Assembly (NCBI GenBank): GCA_017430325.1
Contig: JAFRNE010000036.1
Coordinates: 1-55,057 of the forward strand
Direction of reading: 5' to 3'
From: Eubacterium sp.
GTDB lineage: Bacteria > Bacillota > Clostridia > Lachnospirales > Lachnospiraceae
DNA: 55,057 bases
The notes under the pieces were generated by a model. The model saw only the letters and a list, made by a program, of their open reading frames with translations. It was not told the origin of the DNA and did no database searches. A program made the translations under genes and the position numbers. Shown piece by piece: positions 23,687 to 34,100 of this stretch (positions within the stretch are counted from its first letter, which is position 1; the number at the start of each line of letters is the position of its first letter).

Positions 23687-25522
23687 TTAATCAAGATAAA
23701 TATTATTCATCAATGCATTAAAGGCGTCGATGAAAGTCTGTAAATGAGCGTCATCTGTTAAGAAGTAGATCGCATAAACCTTTCCTGATGCACTCTTTAC
23801 TGCTACTGCTACCAAACCGATCGAACCCTGATTATTCGAGATCGTACCCATTGAATAGTAGAAGGTGTAGGTCACACCCTGTGTTGTCTGCATTTCGCCC
23901 ATATTTGCCGTACCGCCGGCGTTTTGTGCGAAGAAATCAAATACATACTTTACAACTTCCTGCTCATCCGTACCGCCCTGTATATATGTTATGGCCATAT
24001 AAGTATCTTTTGTGTCCGGAAGAACATAGAGATTAAGAGTACCCTGTACCTCCTCCCATCCGTTTGGAAGCATACTTTCCGGAAGAATAACCGTTACGCC
24101 ACCACCCTGGGCTGTTACAGTACCGTTTCCGCTTGTTGTAGTAGTTACTTCCGTGGTTGCCTGAGTTGTATACTCGGTCGTGTACTGTGTTGTATATTCG
24201 GTTGTTGCCTGAGTCGTAGGTGCCTGGGTCGTAGGTGTCTCTGTTGTCGGATACTCAGTCGTTGGATAATCCGTAGCCTGAGTAGTAGGATAGTCTGTGG
24301 ACTCAGTTGTCTGATATTCGCCCGTATTATTTTCATCATAAGGATCGAAGCCGTTTGCTCTTGTGTAGAAGCTTGAAAGCACTCTGTAGACAACCTCATC
24401 TCCTGCCTTTGGAGAATAAACATAAACAGTTGCTTCTACATAATGTTCCTTATATACCATAAGGTATCTGTCGAGATAAAGTGTTCTTCCGTTATCATCC
24501 ACTTCACAGGATACAGCGTAGCCATTCTTATGAACACCGGTTTCCTCGTTATTGATAAAGTTAACCTCCATGATGTCGCTCATCTGCGAATCAGCTCCGT
24601 ACTGCTTTGTCACCTTGCTCTTGAAGCTCTTGAAATACTTCTTAGGAGTAGTCTTGCCACTCTTATAACTAAGCTCTATATATTCCGAATTATCTGCTGA
24701 CAGATTGATATAAACCGTTTTCTTATCATCTGAAATAGTGCAGTAATCGTTGTAAAGGAAGGATATCTTCTTTGCATCACTTGAATACATCAAAAAGCCC
24801 GGTGGAATGATACTGTTAGTCTTTGATGAATAGCTGTTCAGCATAAATGTATCATCATCACGAGTCATATATGTAATTCCATCTTCGCCCTTCTTGGTCG
24901 ACTCAGTACTTCTAAGGAAGAAGAACCATACAGCTGCTCCTGCAAGGAGAACTGCAGCGATTATCGAAATGATAAGAATCTTCTTCTTTCCACCCTTCTT
25001 TCCCTTCGGCGGAACTCCAGGTGCACCGTATGGCTGAGCTTCCGGCTGAGTTGGCTGCTGATATGCAGGCGCTGCAGACTGAGCTGGCTGCTGATATGCA
25101 GGCGCTGCAGACTGAGCTGGCTGCTGGTATGCAGGTGCCGCTGGCTGAGCTGGTGCTGCTGGCTGAGCAGGCTGCTGATACGTTGTAGCTGCCGCCTGGG
25201 CAGGTGCCTGATACTGCTGCTGTGCCGGCTGCTGATATGCAGGCGCCGCCGGTTGTGCTGGTGCTGCAGGCGGATAATAATTACCGCTCACATCATAATA
25301 GCCGCCGGCCTCATCATAGAAACCGCCCTGAGGCGCAGGAATGTATTTATTTCCTGCTGCATCTATGTAGTTACCTTCTGTATCATAGTATCCACCATTT
25401 TCATCCCTCACTACGTCCTGGGAAGCTCCGGAAGAAGCACCGGTCAGTCCCTGTGCGTAGCAGATAGGACAGGTAGCAAACTGTGTCTCGTCATAGCTAT
25501 GTCCATTTTCGCATATTTTCAT
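23687..25522 (-). CDS. Zinc-ribbon, single-pass membrane protein with Pro/Gln and Thr repeats
   Basis: A 611-residue protein without a signal peptide. The N-terminus MKICENGHSYDETQFATCPIC gives a C/H/C/C zinc ribbon. Next are GGYYDxxGNY repeats and a Pro/Ala/Gln region of 11-residue PAYQQPAQSAA units. A KGKKGGKKK stop and one membrane helix (ILIISIIAAVLLAGAAVWFF) follow. Outside are a domain with YMTRDDDTFMLNS, a 60-residue Thr/Tyr/Glu linker, and a C-terminal domain opening VTVILPESMLPNGWEEVQG. The layout places the zinc ribbon in the cytoplasm and a long stalk with a globular head outside. It lies 42 bases after the M4 gene at 25565, in the same operon. It may sense or scaffold the protease system; function unknown. 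Confidence 0.8.
   Translation of the reverse strand: MKICENGHSYDETQFATCPICYAQGLTGASSGASQDVVRDENGGYYDTEGNYIDAAGNKYIPAPQGGFYDEAGGYYDVSGNYYPPAAPAQPAAPAYQQPAQQQYQAPAQAAATTYQQPAQPAAPAQPAAPAYQQPAQSAAPAYQQPAQSAAPAYQQPTQPEAQPYGAPGVPPKGKKGGKKKILIISIIAAVLLAGAAVWFFFLRSTESTKKGEDGITYMTRDDDTFMLNSYSSKTNSIIPPGFLMYSSDAKKISFLYNDYCTISDDKKTVYINLSADNSEYIELSYKSGKTTPKKYFKSFKSKVTKQYGADSQMSDIMEVNFINNEETGVHKNGYAVSCEVDDNGRTLYLDRYLMVYKEHYVEATVYVYSPKAGDEVVYRVLSSFYTRANGFDPYDENNTGEYQTTESTDYPTTQATDYPTTEYPTTETPTTQAPTTQATTEYTTQYTTEYTTQATTEVTTTTSGNGTVTAQGGGVTVILPESMLPNGWEEVQGTLNLYVLPDTKDTYMAITYIQGGTDEQEVVKYVFDFFAQNAGGTANMGEMQTTQGVTYTFYYSMGTISNNQGSIGLVAVAVKSASGKVYAIYFLTDDAHLQTFIDAFNALMNNIYLD
25046..25144. repeat. 33-bp tandem repeat inside the zinc-ribbon protein gene
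   Basis: Three adjacent 33-base units at 25046, 25079 and 25112. The first two differ by one base; the third is diverged. They encode the 11-residue Pro/Ala/Gln unit, so copy number can change without shifting frame. Confidence 0.85.
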
Positions 25523-25564
25523 AGTTTATCCTCCCTTACATCTCTATAGTTAACCTTCTTTAAC

Positions 25565-27679
25565 CTATTGTATCGTGCCGAGGTCAATCGTTTGTCCTTC
25601 AGTGATAGTGATCTCCGCAGCGTCGTATTCGCTGGCGAAGAAGTTTCCGTTTGCATCAAGTGCCGCAAGCTTTGGCTCTTCATTAAGATCAGCTCTGTAA
25701 TACAAATATATATAATGCACTCCTGCAGGAATAAGTACATCTATGACATCATCCCTCTCATCAGGCATAGCCAGAATATACTTATTATTCTGAAGAGGAA
25801 TATAAAGCGATATCGAATAATCACGATAAGCCTCTGAAACCTTAGCTCTGATCCTGCCGCAGCCCGGCTTCGTTGCATTCGCTGCATTTGCGATTCGGTC
25901 GCCTGTAAGTCCAAGCTCATCAAAGATTGTATTTATAGCCAGCTCGTACTGTGTCAGATCATAAACTCTGAGAGCGAACATAAGTGACGCGTACAGATCA
26001 TCGTAATCTCCTCTAGGTGTCAAGGTCTCAAGAACATTATACCAAACATTGATCTGTTCATCAATCGTCATGCCGTACACACTGAGCTTATAGGCTATCT
26101 CATTCATGAGTGATGAATTGATATGAACTCCGCCATGATCGTTAACGTTAACGTCATCCACTCTGGTCGGCGTTGCATAATACAGATCTCCTACATAATT
26201 CGGCTGCGAATACAGATTCGGGTTGCTCATGCTTCGGACAACTCTTCCGCTGACCTCGCCATGCAACCACTCGGTATCAGTTGTTGCTCCATATTTATAT
26301 TCGATCAGCTGGCCCATAACATCACTGAAGGCCTCATGGATAGCTCCCTGCTCGTTCATATATACAGCGCTTCCCATTGAACCGTCTCTTACACCATGAG
26401 TGTATTCATGCCCTATAACATCAACGGCCTGGTTACTGTAATTGGCCTTGCTTGAACAGAAGGTCGCCCAGCCTACGAAACGTCCCATGTAGCAGGCGTT
26501 ATCTACCGGAGTCTTATTAGCGTCACAATAATTCACACATATCAACACCGGCATACCAAAGCCATCTATCGACCGTACGCCCATACTTGCGTAAAAATCA
26601 AAAACCCTGATGTAATTATAATACGTTATCAGGTATTCATTATCCCAGTCCTGATTATTTGAAGATGTAATACAGTCCAGTGTAAAGTAGTTATAAATAA
26701 AGTTCCAGCAATCAGCAACCATTATCTTTCTGTCCTTATCAGCAAGATAATACAGCCCATCTTTAGGATTGTAGCTAACCGGCACGCTAATCTGCTCCGT
26801 ATGGCCGTCCTGATATTTGACAGTTCCTGTCCACGTCTGCATCTCCAGATTTGCAAAATACTGGTCGGTGTTGTATTCATCTATGTTTCCGTTACCTTCA
26901 TTCAGGTTTGAAGTCGGTATATTCAGGAAATAACAATTTTCATCAATATCAACATAATGCGCCAGATAAGGCATATCGAAGGAAAGATCCATATAAGGAT
27001 TATCCGAATAAACAACCATGCAGTTTACTATATGATCGTATTCATAATAAAATACCTGTTTTGTATATTCCGAATATATCTTTGCGCTAACGTTGTTATA
27101 ATTCAGAACATCCTGAACTATCGCCTCTGCATCAGTGTTGCTCATTGTTTTCGGATCAGCTACGCCAAGATCCGGAACGAAGGAATTCGATACTCCGCAC
27201 ACATAGCCCTGCGGGTCGATGAATATCCTGAGCGTTGAATACTGAATGGTTATACCACCATATCTCTGCTGGAATGTATAGTGGGTATAGCCCTGTGCAT
27301 TCTTCTCTCCGTACATACCGAAGAACTGCACGCCCTTTTCAAAACCGAGAAGCGATGCGATCCCGTCAAGCGAATCGAGAGCGCTTTCCATATCGGTAAC
27401 CTGTTTTTCGTAAAACTTACCGATGATCGTCGTAACGTATTTATGATCATCGTCATAAACTATTATGGCGTTTCCGCCATTCATATTCTGTATATCCTGT
27501 TCGGTCAGCTGCTTCAGATCATTACCGTTATACTGATAATCTCCATTTTCAGCTACACCGAATGCTTCCGTTGCAAGTCTCTTCGATGAATAGTCCTCCG
27601 CCTTACCCTTGCCGCAGGATACGGTTGATAAAACAACTGCTATCGAAAGAAGAACTGCAGATAGCTTTTTCCCAAACAT
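25565..27679 (-). CDS. Thermolysin-like (M4) metalloprotease lipoprotein 2
   Basis: A 704-residue paralogue of the proteases at 20218 and 27748. The signal peptide ends in STVSC and is followed by GKGKAEDYS. The pro-region contains QRYGGITIQYSTLRIFIDP. The catalytic site is DVIGHEYTHGVRDGSMGS (His424, Glu425, His428), GAIHEAFSDVMGQL (Glu ligand) and DHGGVHINSS (catalytic His), all intact. The C-terminal domain reads RIRAKVSEAYRDYSISLYI. It is the middle gene of a three-gene minus-strand operon: M4 copy 3 lies 68 bases upstream and the zinc-ribbon membrane protein 42 bases downstream. Its short N-terminus lacks the KKRQKLFLKK head of the other copies. Confidence 0.9.
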   Translation of the reverse strand: MFGKKLSAVLLSIAVVLSTVSCGKGKAEDYSSKRLATEAFGVAENGDYQYNGNDLKQLTEQDIQNMNGGNAIIVYDDDHKYVTTIIGKFYEKQVTDMESALDSLDGIASLLGFEKGVQFFGMYGEKNAQGYTHYTFQQRYGGITIQYSTLRIFIDPQGYVCGVSNSFVPDLGVADPKTMSNTDAEAIVQDVLNYNNVSAKIYSEYTKQVFYYEYDHIVNCMVVYSDNPYMDLSFDMPYLAHYVDIDENCYFLNIPTSNLNEGNGNIDEYNTDQYFANLEMQTWTGTVKYQDGHTEQISVPVSYNPKDGLYYLADKDRKIMVADCWNFIYNYFTLDCITSSNNQDWDNEYLITYYNYIRVFDFYASMGVRSIDGFGMPVLICVNYCDANKTPVDNACYMGRFVGWATFCSSKANYSNQAVDVIGHEYTHGVRDGSMGSAVYMNEQGAIHEAFSDVMGQLIEYKYGATTDTEWLHGEVSGRVVRSMSNPNLYSQPNYVGDLYYATPTRVDDVNVNDHGGVHINSSLMNEIAYKLSVYGMTIDEQINVWYNVLETLTPRGDYDDLYASLMFALRVYDLTQYELAINTIFDELGLTGDRIANAANATKPGCGRIRAKVSEAYRDYSISLYIPLQNNKYILAMPDERDDVIDVLIPAGVHYIYLYYRADLNEEPKLAALDANGNFFASEYDAAEITITEGQTIDLGTIQ

Positions 27680-27747
27680 AATACCACTCCCCTTTGTTCT
27701 TATAGCTTAGCCCCCTCTATGTAAAATATATTTATAATTCCGTATTT

Positions 27748-29889
27748 TTATTCTATTGTTCCGAGGTCGAGTGTCTGTCCCTCTGTGATCGTGATAGCCG
27801 CTGCATCTTCCTGAGCAGCAAAGAAGCTGCCGTCCGGTCCAAGTGCCGTTCTATAATATCCTTCGCTTGGATCATATCTGATTATTACAGCTACCTGATC
27901 TATCCTTCCTGCAGGGAGAAGGCACTCAATAACGCTGTCTCTCTCATCCGGATAAGCCTTTACATGAAGGCCGGCATTTGTAAAGAAATGAACTGCTATA
28001 GCATAATCCTTATATTTGTCGGAAACATGTATCCTTACTCTTCCACAGCCTGCCTTCGTGGCATTTGACGCATTTGCTATACGGTCTCCTGAAAGTCCCA
28101 GCTCATCAAATATAGTGGTTACAGCCGGTGCATATTGAGAAAGTCCGTATACACCAAGTGAGAAGACGATAGATGCATACAGGTCATCATAATCTCCACG
28201 CGGAGTCATAACTTCCAGAACATTGTACCAGACATTAAGCTGATCCGCATTTGACATACCATAAAGACTCAGCTTATAACATACTGCACTCATAAGTGAA
28301 GCGTTGACATGAACACCGCCATGATCATTTACGGTATCATCATCAACCTTTGTAGGCGCTACGTAATAGAGATCGCCAACGTAACCCGGCTGATTATACA
28401 TATTCGGGTTAGCCATATTTCTCCAGATATCTCCTGAATTCTCACCGAGATTCCACTGCGTATCTGTTGTGGCTCCAAGCTCATACTCAACAAGCTGGCC
28501 GATAACATCACTGAAGGCCTCATGGATGGCGCCCAGTTCGTTCATGTATATAGAGCTGCCCATAGAGCAGTCTCTTATTCCGTGTGTATATTCATGGCAT
28601 ATCAGATCGATAGTCTGATTCTTATAATTTGCATATGATTGTGCCGCAAAGAAAGCCCAGCCTGTCAGACGTCCCATGTATGCACAGTTGTCGATCGGAT
28701 TACCTTCCTTGTCACAGTAATCCACGCCAAGAAGTATAGGCATGCCAAAGCCGTCTATTGACTTAAGACCTCTGCCGGCAAAATAGTCATATACTCTGAT
28801 ATAGTTGTAATAAGCGAGCAGGAATTCATTATCCCAGTCCTGATTATTTTCAGAAGTTACAAAAAGGACCTTACGGTTTTTATAAACAAAACTCCAATAA
28901 TCAGAACAAGCTATATTTCTGTCCTTGTCAGCCAGATAATAAAGTCCGTCGTTAGGGTTATAGCCTACAGGAACGGTTATCTGCTCGGTCTGTCCATTGT
29001 ACAGCTTAACTGTGCCCGACCAGGTCTTAGGCTCCAGCTGCTCAAAATACTGTGCAGTATTGTATTCGTCGATATTACCGTTGCCCACTTCAAAATTCGA
29101 GGTCGGTATATGGGCTATATTCTGCTGATTGTCTATATCAACATAAAATGCCATATAAGGCATATCAAAGGATGCCGTCATGAAAGGATTGTCTGTATAA
29201 ACAACCATACAGTTAACTATATGATCGTAATCATAGTAAAATACCTGTTTTGTATATTCCGAATAAATATTCACGCTGAGTTCATTATTATCAAGGATCT
29301 GCTTGATTATCGCTTCTGCCTCTGCATTGGTCATGCTCTTCGGATTCTCTATACCAAGTTCAGGTACAAAGGAGTTTTGAAGCGCACAAACATAACCCTC
29401 CGGATCAACAAATATCCTGAGCGTTGAGTAAGCGATCGTTATTCCGCCGTATCTCTGCTGATAAGTGTAATGAGTGTAGCCTTCTGAGTTTGTTTCGCGA
29501 TACACAGCGAAGAACTCCTGACCCTTTGTAAAGCCAAGAAGACTTGCCACGCCATTAAGTGAAAGGAGAGCGTTCTCATTATCTGTAACTTTCTCCTCGT
29601 AGAATTTACCGATGATCGTGGTAACATATTGATGGTTGTCATCATAGACTATGATGGCATTGCCATTGTTCATATTCTGGATGTCCTGTTCGGTAAGCTG
29701 CTTTGCGGTATTTCCGGTATATCTGTAGTCACCGCTGTCTGCTATATCGAAGGCCTCTGTTGCCAGCTGTTTAGATGAATAATCCTCTGCTTTCCCCTTG
29801 CCGCAGGATACTGATGAAATGACCATAGCCATCACAAGCAGTACTGCAGAAAGCTTCTTCAGAAGGAGCTTTTGTCTCTTTCTTATCAT
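27748..29889 (-). CDS. Thermolysin-like (M4) metalloprotease lipoprotein 3
   Basis: A 713-residue paralogue with signal peptide ending SSVSC. The pro-region is QRYGGITIAYSTLRIFVDP. The catalytic site is DLICHEYTHGIRDCSMGS (His432, Glu433, His436), with GAIHEAFSDVIGQL and DHGGVHVNAS. Two extra cysteines near the active site (LICHEYTH and RDCSMG) are absent from copies 1 and 2. They could form a disulfide across the active-site helix. It is the first gene of the operon with M4 copy 2 and the zinc-ribbon protein. A perfect hairpin (CATGAAAAT/ATTTTCATG, 29934-29955) lies in its leader and may be an operator. Confidence 0.9.
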   Translation of the reverse strand: MIRKRQKLLLKKLSAVLLVMAMVISSVSCGKGKAEDYSSKQLATEAFDIADSGDYRYTGNTAKQLTEQDIQNMNNGNAIIVYDDNHQYVTTIIGKFYEEKVTDNENALLSLNGVASLLGFTKGQEFFAVYRETNSEGYTHYTYQQRYGGITIAYSTLRIFVDPEGYVCALQNSFVPELGIENPKSMTNAEAEAIIKQILDNNELSVNIYSEYTKQVFYYDYDHIVNCMVVYTDNPFMTASFDMPYMAFYVDIDNQQNIAHIPTSNFEVGNGNIDEYNTAQYFEQLEPKTWSGTVKLYNGQTEQITVPVGYNPNDGLYYLADKDRNIACSDYWSFVYKNRKVLFVTSENNQDWDNEFLLAYYNYIRVYDYFAGRGLKSIDGFGMPILLGVDYCDKEGNPIDNCAYMGRLTGWAFFAAQSYANYKNQTIDLICHEYTHGIRDCSMGSSIYMNELGAIHEAFSDVIGQLVEYELGATTDTQWNLGENSGDIWRNMANPNMYNQPGYVGDLYYVAPTKVDDDTVNDHGGVHVNASLMSAVCYKLSLYGMSNADQLNVWYNVLEVMTPRGDYDDLYASIVFSLGVYGLSQYAPAVTTIFDELGLSGDRIANASNATKAGCGRVRIHVSDKYKDYAIAVHFFTNAGLHVKAYPDERDSVIECLLPAGRIDQVAVIIRYDPSEGYYRTALGPDGSFFAAQEDAAAITITEGQTLDLGTIE

Positions 29890-29933
29890 ATGCCCTTCTC
29901 CTTTTCTGTTTCATAACCCCATGTATCTTTCAA

Positions 29934-29955
29934 CATGAAAATCCCCATTTTCATG
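29934..29955. promoter_or_regulatory. Perfect 9-bp inverted repeat upstream of M4 copy 3
   Basis: CATGAAAAT-CCCC-ATTTTCATG, about 45 bases before the start at 29889. It could be an operator or an mRNA hairpin. Confidence 0.4.
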
Positions 29956-30044
29956 TATAAATGCCGGATAAAGATCAACCCCATTTTTTATCCTCGTCCG
30001 ATATATCCATTATACTTTATTTTCACTCAGAAATAAAGCAAAAA

Positions 30045-30074
30045 CACCCCGTTTCGCAATATAGAAACGGGGTG
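30045..30074 (-). terminator. Terminator of the DegV-family gene
   Basis: On the minus strand CACCCCGTTTC pairs with GAAACGGGGTG and is followed by TTTTTGC. Confidence 0.9.
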
Positions 30075-30079
30075 AAATA

Positions 30080-30955
30080 TTATTTCGTAAGCGGCTTTCT
30101 CGCAAGGCATCCGAAGCCAAGCGCATTCGGGCCTGTATGGGCTCCGATAGTGTTGTTTATCTCGTTTATGAATGCCGGCTCTATTCCGAGTTCTTCCTTG
30201 ATGCGGGCTCTGAGTTCGATGGCCGACTGCTCGTTATTCGTATGAACAACGCAGGTATATCTCGGATCCGGATCCATCTCCTTGAACATCCTAATGATCT
30301 CACTTATAGCTCTCTTCCTGGTACGAACCTTCTTCAGGGCTATTATCTTACCCTCTGTGGAGGTGTTGATATAGAGGATAGGCTTGATATCCAGCATCGT
30401 TCCGATGGTTCCGCTGAAGGCACTGAGCCTTCCACCTCTTACCAGATATTTCAGATCATCCACCACGAACATGCCGTGGAAATTCTCACGCTGTTTAAGG
30501 ACTTCTGCCTCGATCTCTTCCATGGTATTTCCGGCAAGCTGCATATCTCTTGCCATGTGGAGCATAAGGCCGGCGCCCTCGGATTCATTCAGCGAATCGA
30601 TGACGATGATCTTGCACTCCGGTCTCTCCTCCATAAGCTCCTTTCCCACATTGCAGCAGGTATTGTAGCTCATTGAGAGGCCTGATGAGCAGATGATGGC
30701 AAGGATATCTTTGCCCTTATCCAGCTCCGCCTCAAACATCTCCCTGACTCTTGCAGGATTGCAGCCGCTGGACTTTGCCACCTCTCCGGCATCCAGTCGC
30801 TTATAGAATGTATCAGGATCAAGTTTTATCTCATCACCGTAAATAACACCGTCACCGAAGTGATAATACTGCGGCATGATAATGATGCCTTCCTGTGCAG
30901 CATAATCCTCTTCAACGTCTGTATTTACATCAGTCATTAACGTGAATTCTCTCAT
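30080..30955 (-). CDS. DegV family fatty-acid-binding protein
   Basis: A 291-residue protein of the DegV/FakB type. Typical marks are the N-terminal MTDVNTDVEEDYA (here D-V-N-T-D where many have DSTAD). Others are the YHFGDGVIYGD strand, the lipid-head contact VAKSSGCNPARVREMFE (S-S-x-x-P variants of TSQPS), ICSSGLSMSYNTC, VIDSLNESEGAGLML, and DLKYLVRGGRLSAFSG. Family members bind a fatty acid and deliver it to FakA-like kinase; that kinase is not in the window. Length is normal. It has its own terminator and probably its own promoter. Confidence 0.9.
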   Translation of the reverse strand: MREFTLMTDVNTDVEEDYAAQEGIIIMPQYYHFGDGVIYGDEIKLDPDTFYKRLDAGEVAKSSGCNPARVREMFEAELDKGKDILAIICSSGLSMSYNTCCNVGKELMEERPECKIIVIDSLNESEGAGLMLHMARDMQLAGNTMEEIEAEVLKQRENFHGMFVVDDLKYLVRGGRLSAFSGTIGTMLDIKPILYINTSTEGKIIALKKVRTRKRAISEIIRMFKEMDPDPRYTCVVHTNNEQSAIELRARIKEELGIEPAFINEINNTIGAHTGPNALGFGCLARKPLTK

Positions 30956-31076
30956 AAACTATTTCCCCTGTTTCCTTGGAAAACAAATACTTTACTACCT
31001 ATTTTTCAGTATAACTAATGGTATATGATTTGTCACATATTATTTTTTACCCATTTAAGGCAATGTGTAACCATAA

Positions 31077-31120
31077 ATAAAGCCCCGCAGACCGGTTATT
31101 CGGCCCGCGCGAGGCTTTAT
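31077..31120 (-). terminator. Terminator of the RND transporter gene
   Basis: On the minus strand ATAAAGCC pairs with GGCTTTAT around an inner CGG/CCG helix. A/T-rich sequence follows. It lies just after the stop at 31142. Confidence 0.65.
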
Positions 31121-31141
31121 CTGTTATTTATTCATTTTAAC

Positions 31142-34100
31142 TTACAGTTCTTCTTCTCTCATATCCTTCTCACGGTTGAATGCATCGTAAATACATGGAA
31201 CCACGATAAGTGTAAGCAGTGTACCGTAGATAAGACCGCCGACTACAACGATAGCCATCGGCTGACCCATCTCAGAACCCTGTCCGAGACCTGCAGCCAT
31301 TGTAGACATTGAGATGATAGTTGTAAGGGCTGTCATAAGAACCGGTCTCATACGAGTCTTGGCTGACTCTACGATAGCCTCCTTCTTGCTCATACCCTGG
31401 CGTCTCAGCTGGTTGATGTAATCAACGAGCACGATACCGTTATTAACTATGATACCTGAAAGCATTACGAAGCCGACCATTGAGATAACGCTTACCTCCT
31501 GACCTGTGAGGTAAAGTGCAAGGAAGCCTCCTGTAAATGCAAGCGGAATAGTGAACATGATAATGAATGGTGAAAGCAGTGACTGGAACTGTGCAACCAT
31601 TACAAGGTAGATGAAGATAACTGCAAGAAGGAGCATGAGTGCAAGCTGACTCAGTGCATCATTGATAGTCTCATCCTCACCGGCCATCTCGATGGAATAG
31701 CCTTCAGGAACCTCGTAATCATCAAGTCTGTCTCTTACTTCATTTCCCACAAGACCAACGTTGTGGTCATCATCGATATTTGCCTTAACAGTGATGAAAC
31801 GGTTCTGCGAATCTCTCTGGATAACGCTGAGCTCTGCAGTCTCACGGAACTCTGCGATCTCTGTAAGTGGTATCTCGGAAACCTGACCTGTTGTTCTGTC
31901 TGTGTATGTAAATGTAAGCGCCTTAAGATCATCAAGAGAAAGCTCTGACTGCTCCATGGTTCTTACAAATACGTCATAATCCTTAACATCTGTCTGGATA
32001 ACTGTTGATGCTGTTGTGGCTGCCATCTTGCCGTAAACGATCTGGAATACCTGCGCAACGGTCATACCGTATTTAGCAGCCTTGTCCTTATCAACGGTGA
32101 TGTGAAGCTCATCAGAAAGTGTATTCAGTCCGTCGTCGATATCAACTGTACCGTCAACATCCTCAAGTATAGCAGCGACATCTGCCGCGATAGCCTGCAT
32201 CTTTTCCATATCACGTCCCTTGATATTTATGGAAATACCGGTACCTGAAAGTGCAGACATGGAATCCATCATATTTGCGCTGACCTTAACCTGGCAATGC
32301 AGACCTTCGGCAGCCTTATTTATCTTCTCTTCAAGCTCGTCATTGCTTACCTTTGCTTTTTCGTCAACGATTACATAGATAGTGATCTTAACATCATTTC
32401 CGTTTGCGCCCGAGAACATGCTGAGTCCCGAACCGCCGCCTGACATGGCGCCGACTGTTGTTACCTCATCTAACTCCATCAGCTTCTCAACAAGCGTATC
32501 TGAATATGCTGTCATCTCTTCAAGAGAAGGATTCTCGCCCTCGAATGGCTCGAGAGTTACTGTAGCCTGTGTACTTGACATCTCAGGCATGAAAGCTGTT
32601 CCTCTTGAAACCGCAAGGAAGATACTGAGTGCAAGGATAACGATCATTGCGATAAATACAAGTGGTTTGAATCTGAGACACTTCTTCAGGAAGCCTGTAT
32701 ACCAGTCCATAACCTTGTCGAATACACTCTTCTTCTCCTTTTTCTTCTTCTCTTTACCAAGCATGCCGCCTGCCATTGCAGGAACAAGTGTAAGAGCAAC
32801 AAGAAGGCTGGCGCCAAGTGTATAGAGGATCGTGAGACCCATATCAACGAAGAGCTGTCTTGTGATACCTTCCGTAAATACGATAGGTGCAAATACGCAG
32901 ACAGTTGTAAGTGTTGAAGCTGTGATAGCTCCGGCAACCTGGCTTGCGCCGTAAACAGCTGCCTTCTTGATAGACATGCCTTCGTTTCTTAGTCGATAAA
33001 TATTTTCGATAACAACTATCGAGTTATCCACAAGCATACCTATACCCAGAGTAAGTCCGGACATTGAGATAATGTTGAGTGTTACATTTGAGAAATACAT
33101 CAGCACGACTGCGAAGATAACACTGAGCGGGATCGCGCAGGCAATGATGAGTGTAGGTCTTCCGTCTCTCAGGAATATGATGAGGATGATGATGGCAAGT
33201 GCCGCACCGATGATCATATTCTGGAAGATAGAGGTTGTTATGATATCGATATAAAGTCCCTGATCCATAAGAGTTGAGAACTTGATATCCTCATCCTCGC
33301 TCTTCTCAAGAGACTTGAATTTTTCATTGATAGCGTCGGTAACATCACCGGTTGAGTAGCCTGTCTGCTTCTCGAAGGAAAGTATGATACCGGGTCTTCC
33401 GTCTACATTTGCATAAACCTCAGCCGAATCATCGATCAGCTCAACATCCGCAACATCGGAAACCTTGATAGGGTCGATACCCTCAAGTCCGAGATCTATA
33501 AGTACGAGATCAGCAAGAGCATCAATACTCTCAACTCTGTCACCGATCTTTACGAGGAACTGACCTCTTGCATCATTTACATAGCCTGCAGGCATCTCAA
33601 AGTTCTGTGCTGTAAGAAGCTTCTCAAGAAGATCCATATCAAGGATGCTCTCGATATCAGCTGACTCTGCAGCCTTTGCCTTTGCCTCATCAAGCTGAGC
33701 TCTTGTCTCATCAATAGTAAGACCTGTATCAAGCTTAAAGGTCTCCACATCAGGGATTATCGCACTGAGTGTCTCGTTATTCTTGATCTCTGCAAGTGCT
33801 TCTGCTTCTGTAAGCTCACCTGCATCAACTCTTGAGATAGCTGCATCAATTGCGGCTATACCCATATCAAAGCCTGCTGTCATCTGAGCAACCGCACCGA
33901 TAGCTGCAGGAAGGTCATCAAGTGATGCTATATTTATTCCAAGCTGTGCAAAGCTTTCACTCTGCTCTGTAAGGCTCTTCTCTATTCCCTCAAGCTGTGC
34001 AGCCAGTTCATCTCTCTGTGCACGAGCTGTTGCAATATCAAAGCCGTTGGCAGCTGTAAACTGCTCATCATTTAAGGTTCCGTCATCATAGAGAGCGATG

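Noticed and set aside
23687..25522. Secreted mucin-like protein with signal peptide
   Set aside because: The N-terminus is a zinc ribbon and the only hydrophobic segment is internal, so it is a single-pass membrane protein, not an exported one.
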